A stretch of DNA of 64,000 bases from Bradyrhizobium sp. CCGE-LA001 (GCF_000296215.2 NZ_CP013949.1:2721501-2785500); one strand, 5' to 3'. Shown: positions 8,072 to 16,081, numbered from the stretch's first letter. Translations and numbers: made by a program. The notes: a model not told the origin generated them from the sequence alone.

Positions 8072-9262
8072 ATGAACAAGCCAGTCCAACCCATGTCGTC
8101 ATTGTCGCTCAATTTGCCGAAAGCCGATCGGTCGATCGAGACCTACCGGCTCGCGGCCTCGCGCACGTTCCCCGCAAAGCTCGAGGGCCCGCTGAACCGC
8201 ATCGCGTTCTCGGCCGTGCACACCGTCGCCGATCCCTTCGCCGACAACGATCCCTGGCTCTCGGTCGCGGTCGACTGGGACAAGACCATTGCGTTCCGCG
8301 AGCACGTCTGGGACCTCGGCCTCGGCGTCGCCGAAGCCATGGACACCGCACAGCGCGGCATGGGCCTGGACTGGCCGACCTCGCTGGAGCTGATCACGCG
8401 TTCGGTCAGCGCTGCCAAGCGCCGCAACGCGCTGGTATTCTCCGGCGCCGGCACCGACCATCTCGCCGTAGAGGATGCCAGGAGCCTCGATGACGTGATC
8501 CGCGCCTACGAAGAACAGATCTCGGCGGTCGAGAAGGTCGGCGGCCGCATCATCCTGATGGCCTCGCGCGCGCTGGCCAAGCTCGGCCGCAATGCCGACG
8601 ACTACGCCAAGGTCTACGACCGCGTGCTGTCGCAGGTTCGCGACCCCGTGATCATCCACTGGCTCGGCGACATGTTCGATCCCGCGCTGACGGGATACTG
8701 GGGCACCAAAGACCTCGACAAGGCGATGGATACGGCGGTGGCCATCATCAACAGCAATGCTGCCAAGGTCGACGGCGTCAAGGTCTCGCTGCTGGACAAG
8801 CAGCGCGAGATCGACATGCGCCGCCGCCTCGACAAGCGCATCAAGATGTATACCGGCGACGACTTCAATTATGCGGAGCTGATCGCCGGCGACGAGCAGG
8901 GCTTTTCCCATGCGCTGCTCGGTATCTTCGATGCCATCGCGCCGGCGGCGTCCTACGCGCTGTCGCGGCTGGCGGCCGGGGACGAGGCCGGCTTCCACGA
9001 CGTGTTGGGGCCGACCGTGCCGCTGTCGCGCCATATCTTCAAGGCACCGACGCGCTTCTATAAGACTGGTGTCGTGTTCATGGCGTATTTGAACGGTCAC
9101 CAGGACCATTTCACCATGGTCGGCGGACAGGAGAGCACACGCTCCACCCTGCACCTCGCCGAGCTGTTCCGTCTGGCCGACCAGGCCGGCCTGCTCGCCA
9201 ATCCTGAACTCGCGACGCAGCGGATGAAGACCGTGCTCGCCACCCACGGTATCGAATCCTGA
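8072..9262 (+). CDS. DUF993 family protein (dihydrodipicolinate-synthase-like TIM barrel)
   Basis: The ATG at 8072 gives 396 residues. Segments such as NRIAFSAVHTVADPF, WPTSLELITRSV and VIIHWLGDMFDPAL fit the DUF993 family, which is predicted to be a TIM barrel distantly related to dihydrodipicolinate synthase and so possibly a class I aldolase. No characterised reaction is known to me. The gene overlaps the next one by one base, and the pair sits downstream of a Gfo/Idh dehydrogenase, so it probably cleaves or rearranges a product of that enzyme (inference). A frame upstream of the ATG crosses the repeat at 7969 and is not credible as coding. Confidence 0.8.
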   Translation: MNKPVQPMSSLSLNLPKADRSIETYRLAASRTFPAKLEGPLNRIAFSAVHTVADPFADNDPWLSVAVDWDKTIAFREHVWDLGLGVAEAMDTAQRGMGLDWPTSLELITRSVSAAKRRNALVFSGAGTDHLAVEDARSLDDVIRAYEEQISAVEKVGGRIILMASRALAKLGRNADDYAKVYDRVLSQVRDPVIIHWLGDMFDPALTGYWGTKDLDKAMDTAVAIINSNAAKVDGVKVSLLDKQREIDMRRRLDKRIKMYTGDDFNYAELIAGDEQGFSHALLGIFDAIAPAASYALSRLAAGDEAGFHDVLGPTVPLSRHIFKAPTRFYKTGVVFMAYLNGHQDHFTMVGGQESTRSTLHLAELFRLADQAGLLANPELATQRMKTVLATHGIES

Positions 9263-10125
9263 TGCGCGATTTCTCGTCCGACCACCGCTGGCTGTCGCTG
9301 AACACGGCGACCGTCCGCAAGCAGGGTGACCTCGTCGAGATCATCGATGCCTCTGCGAAGCATGGCATTCGCGCCATCGATCCCTGGCGCGACCAGGTCG
9401 TAACCGTCGGTCTCGACCGTGCCGCGCGTGCGGTGCGCGATGCCGGTCTCGATCTCTCAGGCTATTGCCGCGGCGGCATGTTCACGTCGGACGCTTCGCG
9501 CCGGGGCGAGGTGCGCGACGACAACAGGCGCTGCGTCGACGAAGCCAAGGCGCTGGGCGCACCCTGCATCGTCCTCGTCGTCGGCGGCCTGCCGCAATAT
9601 TCGCGGCCGGGCAGCGATGTCTCGAAGGATATCGCGGCGGCGCGCGGGCAGGTCGAAGACGCGCTCGCCGAGATGCTCGATTACGCCAGACAGGCAAAGC
9701 TGCCGCTCGCCATCGAGCCCCTGCATCCGGCCTATGCGGCCGACCGCGCCTGCGTCAACACCACCAAACAGGCGCTCGACATCTGCGACCGGCTCGACCC
9801 CGATCGCACCGGCATGCTCGGCGTCGCGCTCGATGTCTATCACATCTGGTGGGACCCCGAGCTGATGGGGCAGATCGCGCGCGCCGGCAAGGATCGCCTG
9901 CTCGCCTTCCATGTCTGCGACTGGCTGGTGCCGACCAAGGACATCCTCAACGATCGCGGCATGATGGGTGATGGCGTCATCGACATCAAATCGGTGCGCC
10001 AAGCGGTCGAAGCGCAGGGCTTTGCCGGCTACTCCGAGATCGAGATCTTCTCCAACGACTGGTGGGGCAGGTCGATGGACGAGGTGCTCCGCACCTGCAT
10101 CACGCGGCATAAGACGGTGGTGTAG
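9262..10125 (+). CDS. Sugar phosphate isomerase/epimerase-like TIM barrel (xylose isomerase-like)
   Basis: This 287-residue protein shows typical AP_endonuc_2/xylose-isomerase-like features: a Glu ligand in LAIEPLHPAYAADRACV (about residues 151-167), GVALDVYHIWWDP (about 190-202) with the metal Asp/His pair, FHVCDW (about 215-220) and YSEIEIFSNDWW (about 256-267). These enzymes isomerise or epimerise sugars through a divalent metal. ATG 9262 overlaps the previous stop by one base. It is the last gene of the catabolic block; a truncated LTXXQ gene copy lies just downstream on the other strand. Confidence 0.85.
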   Translation: MRDFSSDHRWLSLNTATVRKQGDLVEIIDASAKHGIRAIDPWRDQVVTVGLDRAARAVRDAGLDLSGYCRGGMFTSDASRRGEVRDDNRRCVDEAKALGAPCIVLVVGGLPQYSRPGSDVSKDIAAARGQVEDALAEMLDYARQAKLPLAIEPLHPAYAADRACVNTTKQALDICDRLDPDRTGMLGVALDVYHIWWDPELMGQIARAGKDRLLAFHVCDWLVPTKDILNDRGMMGDGVIDIKSVRQAVEAQGFAGYSEIEIFSNDWWGRSMDEVLRTCITRHKTVV

Positions 10126-10143
10126 GTTTCTCGGCTGCCGTTC

Positions 10144-10258
10144 TCACGGGCTTGCGACATGTTGCAGCGTCTTGAAGCGCGCCTTCTGCTCGCTGCTCAG
10201 CGTGGCATAGAACTCGACCAGGGTGGGTTCGACCAGCTTGGCGGCCGTCAGCATGGCC
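10144..10258 (-). pseudogene. Truncated copy of the 3' end of an LTXXQ-family gene (copy 0)
   Basis: The 115 bases are a diverged copy of the last 38 codons of the intact LTXXQ gene whose 3' end is at 20151-20265; the encoded tail (FYATLSSEQKARF...) and stop codon are conserved. It breaks off at the CATGGCC boundary, exactly where copy A at 12976 also breaks. There is no start or upstream part, so it cannot be functional alone. Confidence 0.85.
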
Positions 10259-10340
10259 CCCTGAATTTACTTCCGCTTTTCAGTGGCAGAACAGACTCTG
10301 CTCGGACTTACTGCCAGCCCGATCCGGTCGCGATTGACCC
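10144..10340. repeat. 197-bp direct repeat, left copy
   Basis: This unit consists of the LTXXQ 3' remnant plus an ~80-base tail (CTGAATTTACTTCCGC ... CCGATCCGGTCGCGATTG). It recurs in the same orientation at 12976-13173, so the two copies bracket the propeller gene and a small ORF. Confidence 0.85.
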
Positions 10341-10394
10341 CAAGCGGACATCCACGGCGATGCGGCGGAGAGCTGCTCTGAGCCAAAAGCCGCT

Positions 10395-10408
10395 TTGATC
10401 TACGTCAA
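10395..10408. promoter_or_regulatory. FNR/FixK-like box
   Basis: TTGATCTACGTCAA matches the FNR/FixK half-site pattern TTGA-N6-TCAA, with one base off TTGAT-N4-ATCAA. It lies about 108 bases upstream of the ATG at 10516. This suggests control by a CRP/FNR-type regulator responding to low oxygen; it is a motif match only. Confidence 0.5.
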
Positions 10409-10515
10409 GGATTTGTTTTTAGACAGTGCAGGATACGGACGACCTGCCATCACCACACGCCGGACTGAATTTTCCAGCGGAACACCTGCTCATTGCCATC
10501 GTGCGAGGCGACGCC

Positions 10516-12600
10516 ATGCGCGTACCATTTCTTGCCTTCACTTTAGTCGCGCTGACCGTCAGCCACGCCTCGGCCCAGCAGCTTCTTGGGAAGGTCAATG
10601 GCGGCGGTGGTCCTATCGCAACGTCGACGGTGACGCTATGGGCAGCGGGCGAGGGCGCCCCCACCAAGCTGTCGGAAACAAGCACGGGCGACGATGGCGC
10701 TTTTCGCTTGCAGTTCGACACCGAGAAGGCCGGCGGCGGTGTGCTCTACCTGACTGCCAAGGGTGGAGAGCCCAAGATTGGCGGCTCCCATGGACCGAAC
10801 CCGGCTATCGCGCTGATGACAACGTTGGGCACCACCGCACCGAAGGAAGCGACCATCAACGAACTCACGACCGTGGCATCGGTATGGACGGGCGCGCAAT
10901 TCCTCAAAGGTGAAGCGCTTAGCGGCCATGCGCTTGGCCTGAAGATCGCCGCGGGCAATGTGCCTAACCTGGTAGACCTCACGACCGGCGGATGGGGCAC
11001 GGTGGTCCAGGATCCACTGAACAGCACGCAAACCACCTCTCTGGCTGTGTTGAACACCTTGGGTGGCTTGCTGGCGGGTTGCATCACGCGCGTGCAGGCG
11101 GACGCCTGCGAAAGGTTGTTTGCCGCCTCGACGCCGCCGGGAAAGTCTGCTCCCACCGATACATTGACCGCGGCGCAGGCGATAGCGCTGCATCCCTGGA
11201 ATCAGCCTGCAAAACTGTTTGCGCTGTTGGGCCATTTCTATCCGGCTGGACGGGAGGGGCCAGGCTCGCGTGCCGTTCCGTTCCGACCCTACCTCCTGTT
11301 CGCTCCCGGCACATGGACGATCGCACTGCGATACGCAGGTGGCGGTTTGAACGGCCTCGGCGGCATCGGTATCGACGGCGATGGCAACGCCTGGGCGGCA
11401 AACAATCAGATGGCAGGCTCGCAATCGACCATGTTCGGCGGCATCGGCGGTACGCTCTCCGCGCTCGCCCCGAACGGCCGCCCTATCTCGCCGATGACGA
11501 CCGGCTTTACCGGCGGCGGCGTGGACTTTCCGGGCTGGGGTCTTACCATCGCAGGTGACGGCAAGGTGTGGGTGACCAGCATCGGCGGTAAGACGATTTC
11601 GGTGTTTGACAAAACCGGAAAGCCGCTCTCCCCATCGACCGGTTACAATCTGAATGGACAACTCGGTGGAATGCAGGGTGTCAACACGACGCCGGATGGA
11701 GATGTCTGGGCGCTGGATTCGAGCAAGAGCCAGATCGTCCACATCCCGAAGGGCGATCCGGCTCAAGCGCGCATCCTGTGCCGCACCGTCGACGACAAGC
11801 CGGTCGACGGCACCTGCCAGGTGAAAGGGCCTTTCCACGTCGCGTTCGACCTGCAGGGCCGGGTCCTGGTTTCCAACTCCAACTCCAACACGGTGACTCG
11901 CTTCCCGGCGAATGATCCCGGCAAGGCCGAAGAATTGAAGGTCGGTTACAGTCCCCATGCCATCGCGATCGACAGCCAAGGCAACGCTTGGGTCGCAAAT
12001 GTGTTGGGCGAGCCGAGCATCAAGGAAAAGCTGGACCTGCTCCGGATGAAGCTGCGAAGCAGCCTGGAAAGCAAACTGAAGCCGGCGGGCGGCGGTGACG
12101 AGACGGTGGAAAAGTTCATCGCCCTGGTCCGCATTATCGAGGAGTTTCCCGGCGGCAGCGTCAGCATGATACGTCCGGATGGCAACCACGGGACCGCCCC
12201 GTCGTTCGACGGTGGAGGGAGCATCAGCGGGCCCTGGGGCATCACCGTCGATGGCAATGACCACGTATGGGTTGCGAACGGCTTCGGCAAAACGCTGACG
12301 CAGCTTTGCGGCGTCAGGACCGAGACATGCCCTCCCGGTTTCAAGACGGGCGACCCGATCTCTCCACCCAAATCCGGCTACGCAGGCAAGGGCATGCAAT
12401 TCCTGACCGGTGTTGTCGTCGACCCAGCCGGAAATGTCTGGGCCGCCAACAATATCGATCTTATGGATGAGGTTTGTCTGACGAAGACCCCTGACGAAAC
12501 CCTTTCAACGCGCTGCGGCGGCAACGCCTTCGTGGTGTTCTTTGGCTTGGCAAAACCCGTGAGAACACCTGTGATCGGCAGTCAAATGCGACGCTGGTAA
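10516..12600 (+). CDS. Exported NHL/Vgb-type beta-propeller protein
   Basis: From ATG 10516 the product is 694 residues with a clear signal peptide (MRVPFLAFTLVALTV...ASA, cleavage near residue 20). An in-frame start at 10426 would bury the signal peptide and is rejected. After a carboxypeptidase-regulatory-like beta-sandwich (about residues 20-85) and a helical part, seven propeller motifs follow: GIDGDGNAWAANN, IAGDGKVWVTS, TTPDGDVWALDS, FDLQGRVLVSN, IDSQGNAWVAN, VDGNDHVWVAN and VDPAGNVWAAN. This pattern resembles NHL/streptogramin-lyase-like propellers. No catalytic function can be assigned. It is flanked by 197-bp direct repeats and preceded by an FNR-like box. Confidence 0.8.
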   Translation: MRVPFLAFTLVALTVSHASAQQLLGKVNGGGGPIATSTVTLWAAGEGAPTKLSETSTGDDGAFRLQFDTEKAGGGVLYLTAKGGEPKIGGSHGPNPAIALMTTLGTTAPKEATINELTTVASVWTGAQFLKGEALSGHALGLKIAAGNVPNLVDLTTGGWGTVVQDPLNSTQTTSLAVLNTLGGLLAGCITRVQADACERLFAASTPPGKSAPTDTLTAAQAIALHPWNQPAKLFALLGHFYPAGREGPGSRAVPFRPYLLFAPGTWTIALRYAGGGLNGLGGIGIDGDGNAWAANNQMAGSQSTMFGGIGGTLSALAPNGRPISPMTTGFTGGGVDFPGWGLTIAGDGKVWVTSIGGKTISVFDKTGKPLSPSTGYNLNGQLGGMQGVNTTPDGDVWALDSSKSQIVHIPKGDPAQARILCRTVDDKPVDGTCQVKGPFHVAFDLQGRVLVSNSNSNTVTRFPANDPGKAEELKVGYSPHAIAIDSQGNAWVANVLGEPSIKEKLDLLRMKLRSSLESKLKPAGGGDETVEKFIALVRIIEEFPGGSVSMIRPDGNHGTAPSFDGGGSISGPWGITVDGNDHVWVANGFGKTLTQLCGVRTETCPPGFKTGDPISPPKSGYAGKGMQFLTGVVVDPAGNVWAANNIDLMDEVCLTKTPDETLSTRCGGNAFVVFFGLAKPVRTPVIGSQMRRW

Positions 12601-12632
12601 GCGATCTGGTAAGCTGCTGATTAGCTTGTGGG

Positions 12633-12960
12633 GACCCATTGCCGACCTCATCCGACCGTTCTCGTGGCTTGCCCTGGCGCTTGTCCGAGTTCGCCGTTGA
12701 ACCAAAGCTGATGTGGGATAGATTAGCTGTCCATGAAAGAGATGCTGGCCCATCTAGAACTGCTCCGCGTGCAAATGGCTGAGTGCGAGCGCCTTCAACA
12801 GGCAGCAAGGAGCCCGCTCAAGCGCGACGTCTATGCGCGGACGCTTGCGCGCTACAGTGCAATCGCAAGAGAGCTGGAACAAGCGATCGCCTGCCTGCCT
12901 GCCTGACTTTAGGCCCCTGCGTAACGCGAGGAAGAGGGAGACCGCCTCAGTTGAGAGGGC
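12633..12960. repeat. Long direct repeat, copy A (small-ORF module)
   Basis: This stretch is nearly identical to 19726-20063 in the same orientation. Both carry the same upstream flank (CTCGTGGCTTGCCCTGG), a small helical ORF and the same downstream flank (GAGGAAGAGGG...GAGAGGGC). The copies differ by point changes and short indels near the ORF's 3' end. Confidence 0.9.
12733..12906 (+). CDS. Small helical protein, copy A (hypothetical)
   Basis: The ATG opens a 57-codon protein, MKEMLAHLELLRVQMAECER..., rich in Glu, Leu, Ala and Arg and predicted to be almost entirely helical, possibly a coiled-coil hairpin. A near-identical paralogue lies at 19827. Here a 4-base CCTG duplication gives an earlier stop (...CLPA), while the other copy continues as CLPDFRPLRRPQL. 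The upstream GTGGGATAG is only a weak ribosome binding site. Conservation of the frame in two copies argues for coding, but no family is recognised. Confidence 0.5.
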   Translation: MKEMLAHLELLRVQMAECERLQQAARSPLKRDVYARTLARYSAIARELEQAIACLPA

Positions 12961-12975
12961 GGACGCGCGCTGCTC

Positions 12976-13090
12976 TCACGGGCTTGCGACCTGCTGCAGC
13001 GTGTTAAAGCGCGCCTTTTGCTCGCTGCTCAGCGTGGCATAGAACTCGTCGAGGGCGGGTTCGACCAGCTTGGCGGCCGTCGACATGGCC
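12976..13090 (-). pseudogene. Truncated copy of the 3' end of an LTXXQ-family gene (copy A)
   Basis: These 115 bases are almost identical to the 3' end of the intact gene at 20151-20265 and closer to it than copy 0 at 10144. It ends at the same CATGGCC junction as copy 0, then continues into the same foreign tail. The small-ORF module lies directly beside it, as it does beside the intact gene, so a longer segment was duplicated and then truncated. Confidence 0.87.
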
Positions 13091-13173
13091 CCCCTGAATT
13101 TACTTCCGCTTTCAGCGGCAGAGTGGACATTGCTCGGACTTACTGCCGGCCCGATCCGGTCGCGATTGGACCC
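12976..13173. repeat. 197-bp direct repeat, right copy
   Basis: It matches 10144-10340 in the same orientation, including the junction between the LTXXQ remnant and the CTGAATTTACTTCCGC tail. With the left copy it brackets the propeller gene. Confidence 0.85.
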
Positions 13174-13503
13174 GCAGCAGACGCTTTAGACCATCCAGTC
13201 AAGAACAGTTGGCTGTCGTCAGACGAGTCAATTGAGCATGTTTGCCGGATCTTGCATTTCCGCGTCAAAGGCGGCATCCCGCGCAAGCTGACCGGTTGCT
13301 TTGAAATGTCAGAAGTCCGAATTAACCTTCAGCCTCGATCCAATTTTAAAAGGACAGCATGACTGCTTGTTAGCGTGCCTTGGGCGAACCAACGTGGCGG
13401 ATGCTGCCGTCTTCCCGGTTCGGCGGGCGGGAATTCAGGGAATGCGATCGCAATCGCCGCGGTCGTTCAATGGGAAGTAGCCTTCTCACCTGGAGATCTC
13501 GCC

Positions 13504-13845
13504 ATGATGATCGAACGTCGGGCAATGGAGCGGATACCGGTCAACCGGGCCGCGCGGCTGTCATTTGATGGAATTCGCGGGACGCACCCATGCGTGGTGC
13601 GCGACATGAGCACCTTGGGGGCCTGTATCTCCACGCCATACTATGTATTTGCGAATGAGTTTGTGCTGTCCTTCGACGGACATTCCGGAATCTTCATCTG
13701 CCGGGTTGCGTGGCGAAAGGTGACGCTTTGCGGCGTTTGTTTCCTCCTGCGTCGTCGTTCGCCGAAACCGGCGAATGATTTTCGGCGAACCCGCAAGCAT
13801 GGCGCGACACGATCGCTGGATCGTGGGCCGGCAGGCGGCCCTTGA
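13504..13845 (+). CDS. PilZ-like domain protein
   Basis: ATG 13504 (GGAGATCTCGCC just upstream) gives 113 residues. The pattern ERRAMERIPVNRAARLSFDG ... VVRDMSTLGACIS ... FVLSFDGHSGIFICRVAWR fits short alphaproteobacterial PilZ proteins: an N-terminal RR-type arginine pair, then the D-x-S-x-x-G-A motif of the beta barrel. Canonical PilZ binds c-di-GMP through RxxxR and DxSxxG; here RRAMER and DMSTLG are present, so binding is plausible. The C-terminal ~30 residues are basic and disordered. It stands alone between repeat remnants and the secreted-protein genes. Confidence 0.68.
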   Translation: MMIERRAMERIPVNRAARLSFDGIRGTHPCVVRDMSTLGACISTPYYVFANEFVLSFDGHSGIFICRVAWRKVTLCGVCFLLRRRSPKPANDFRRTRKHGATRSLDRGPAGGP

Positions 13846-14148
13846 CTTGGTGTGGTCAGCGCCTCCGCCCGTGTGCTGACGAGGCGGTCATATGGACCAG
13901 CCACTTCCGCGGGCGGCGCCTTTCCGTCGATACGTCAGCTTATGACCCCGAAGCTGGAGGTCCTAGTCCGGCGCCCGCCGGAAGCCTCGCCCTGCCAGAG
14001 AGCCCCTGAGGGAGCTGAATAGTTTCCTTGAGCTACATCAAGAGATCCAAAGCCTCCTCGCGCTACCAACAAAGCTAGGGCATTTCTTTCTGAAATCGAA
14101 CGGCCGGCGTATTCCGGACTGACTGATCCCAATAAGGGAGTGGCCTTG
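13846..14148. other. Intergenic stretch upstream of the secreted-protein cluster
   Basis: This 303-base gap holds an FNR/FixK-like box at 14028. No other convincing gene, hairpin or repeat was seen. It is the likely promoter region for the small ORF and beta-helix gene that follow. Confidence 0.5.
14028..14041. promoter_or_regulatory. FNR/FixK-like box
   Basis: TTGAGCTACATCAA fits TTGA-N6-TCAA and differs by one base from TTGAT-N4-ATCAA. It shares the central CTAC with the box at 10395. It lies 121 bases before the small ORF at 14149 and about 300 before the beta-helix gene. Motif evidence only. Confidence 0.48.
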
Positions 14149-14310
14149 ATGCAAGACGGCCGCACGATTTCCTTTGCCCAACGGCTGAAGGAACTCGCCG
14201 CCAAACTCTCGGAACTCGAAGATCTCCGATCTCAAGTCGAAGAAGCAGAACGATGCACCCAAGTGGTGCCTGCATCGCAGCGGTCCTCAAAGACCCCATT
14301 ACCGCGCTAA
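14149..14310 (+). CDS. Small helical ORF (hypothetical) upstream of the beta-helix gene
   Basis: The ATG, with AAGGGAG nine bases upstream, opens 53 codons: MQDGRTISFAQRLKELAAKL..., with a leucine-heptad-like stretch (LKELAAKLSELEDLRSQVEEAE) that should form a coiled coil. It ends 17 bases before the ATG at 14328, so the ribosome binding site of the big gene lies right behind its stop. It could be a leader or partner protein. No family is recognised. Confidence 0.45.
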   Translation: MQDGRTISFAQRLKELAAKLSELEDLRSQVEEAERCTQVVPASQRSSKTPLPR

Positions 14311-14327
14311 TGGGAGGAGAGGAAAAA

Positions 14328-15959
14328 ATGGCAATTGTCAATGTTAGAAGCCGTTTCACGTCCGGGTACAACCAAGATGCCCTGACGACGACCACGGAAG
14401 GTGAGCGCGTTTTGAACTTCGGGAAGCTGACGACAACGGGCGATCTCGCGGACGGCATCTTTGCCCGCGCCGACAATTTAACGATCCGCAATTTCGCGCG
14501 GATAGAGACCGGCGGTCTTGGCGCCGCCGGCATCCTCGGGACTGGCAATGACGTCAGCATTGAGAATTACGGCACGGTGGTAACGCGCGGCGGATTTTTC
14601 GATCCCGATCCGAATGTCGAAGGCGACGAGGCTTTCTCTGAAGGCGTGGTCACAATCGGAGACCGGTTCCATATCGCGAATTTCGGCACCGTTCGCGTCG
14701 AGGGCGAGTCCGCCACCGGTCTGTCAGGTGTCGGCGCAGACGGCACCATCATCAACTACGGTCACGTTGAAAGCACCTCCTTTAACTCATCTTTGATTGC
14801 TTCCATTGGTGACAATGCGACGTCAATCAATGCAGGTTTGATATCGGCCGGTGGCTCCGACAATGCAGCCATGTTTGCACGCGGCGCGGATGCCGCAGCC
14901 GTCAATCTCGGGCGCATCTTTATCAATGGTACCGTTATGGTCGGCATCCAGGGCGTACTGGAAAACACGCACATCACGAACCGAGGTGTCATCCGCGTTA
15001 CCGGCGATGAAAGCGCCGGGATGGGAGGCTTCGGGAATAACCAGGAGATCAGTAATTTTGGATTAATAGAGACGGAAGGGACTTTGGCCACTGGTATGGC
15101 GGCGCGTGGCGGCGGCCCACTTCAATTGCCCGGCCTCGATTCCGATGTTCTTAACACCGGCCGTATCACAACCGAGGGTGACATCGCATTCGGCATCGCT
15201 ATCGGTGTGGGTCGATTCGGGTTCATTGCTGCTGGGAACGGTGAGATCACTAACCGAGGCATTATCGAAACCCGTGGCGACGGGGCTGCGGGCATTGTCC
15301 TGATCGGAGATGGTCATCACCTCACCAACAGCGGTCGAATCAAAGCGGATGGTGAAACATTTGACAGCGAAGTCCACGGCGTATTCCGGGCGGCGGGCGT
15401 GCTCGTGTCCGGCGACGACGTGCTGCTGGAGAACACCCGTTCGGGCGTGATCGAGAGCGGGGATGCCGCGTCGGCGGCGGTCGAGCTAAACGTCTTGGAA
15501 CGCGAGGGTCTGCCTGCCGAAGGCATGTCGTCGCAACTCGCAAATTCTGGCCTTGTTCGCGGCGTGAACACCGCGATAGTCGGTGGCGATGGCCAAGAGA
15601 CGGTTATCAATCGCGGCCGCATCGTCGGGAATGTCGAATTGAGCGGCGGCGATGATACGTTCGCTTTTGCGAAAGGAAGCGTCCTTGCGGGCAATTTGTT
15701 TCTCGGTGAGGGCGCTGACTTGGTTTTCGTCGAAAACGGTTCTGGTAGGACGGGCGTTGCGGATTTTATAGCGGGTGACGCGAGCGGGGATACAATTGAC
15801 GTGTCGGCGTTCTTCTCGGATTTCGGCGAACTACAGGATGCGATACGACAGAATACTCGCGGGGACGTGGTCATTCGCCTCGATAATAACGATACGCTGG
15901 TACTTGCCGGCGTTCAGGTCAACGTCCTAAACGCTGCCGACTTCATTTTCGGGATGTAG
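14328..15959 (+). CDS. Beta-helix repeat protein with RTX-type C-terminal secretion tail
   Basis: ATG 14328 has an excellent GGGAGGAGAGG upstream; an in-frame start at 14253 is less likely. The 543 residues carry ~20 imperfect repeats of the form I.N.G.I...G..A.GI (for example ITNRGIIETRGDGAAGI, ISNFGLIETEGTLATGM), typical of right-handed parallel beta-helix adhesins and autotransporter passengers. The last ~100 residues (GGDDTF ... DFIAGDASGDTIDVSAF ... DTLVLAGVQVNVLNAADFIF) match the C-terminal tails of type I-secreted calcium-binding proteins. There is no Sec signal peptide or autotransporter barrel, so type I export is likely, but no ABC exporter is nearby. Probable surface or matrix protein. 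Confidence 0.72.
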   Translation: MAIVNVRSRFTSGYNQDALTTTTEGERVLNFGKLTTTGDLADGIFARADNLTIRNFARIETGGLGAAGILGTGNDVSIENYGTVVTRGGFFDPDPNVEGDEAFSEGVVTIGDRFHIANFGTVRVEGESATGLSGVGADGTIINYGHVESTSFNSSLIASIGDNATSINAGLISAGGSDNAAMFARGADAAAVNLGRIFINGTVMVGIQGVLENTHITNRGVIRVTGDESAGMGGFGNNQEISNFGLIETEGTLATGMAARGGGPLQLPGLDSDVLNTGRITTEGDIAFGIAIGVGRFGFIAAGNGEITNRGIIETRGDGAAGIVLIGDGHHLTNSGRIKADGETFDSEVHGVFRAAGVLVSGDDVLLENTRSGVIESGDAASAAVELNVLEREGLPAEGMSSQLANSGLVRGVNTAIVGGDGQETVINRGRIVGNVELSGGDDTFAFAKGSVLAGNLFLGEGADLVFVENGSGRTGVADFIAGDASGDTIDVSAFFSDFGELQDAIRQNTRGDVVIRLDNNDTLVLAGVQVNVLNAADFIFGM

Positions 15960-16081
15960 AACGCCCCGCAACGATCCGCTTGCGAAGCGGCTAACGCAAG
16001 AAATGGCCATCGCTAGAGCCGTGACTGGCCTGCTGCTGTTGTGTCGCCTTACATGCTAATACCAACGCGAAGGGCCGGGAC

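Larger units (their letters stand above)
10126..10515. other. Intergenic stretch with gene remnant, repeat tail and FNR-like box
   Basis: This 390-base gap holds, in order, a 115-base copy of the 3' end of an LTXXQ gene (10144-10258), an 82-base tail shared with 13091-13173, and an FNR/FixK-like box at 10395. No credible gene start other than that of the following exported propeller protein was seen. Confidence 0.7.
12907..13503. other. Intergenic stretch with repeat remnants
   Basis: It contains the end of the long direct repeat, LTXXQ remnant copy A (12976-13090) and the shared tail to 13173. From 13174 to about 13490 nothing recognisable was seen: no convincing frame, hairpin terminator or RNA gene. 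Confidence 0.6.

Noticed and set aside
15976..15990. CCGCTT-GCG-AAGCGG hairpin after the beta-helix gene as a terminator
   Set aside because: The stem is only six bases with a three-base loop and no following T-run.
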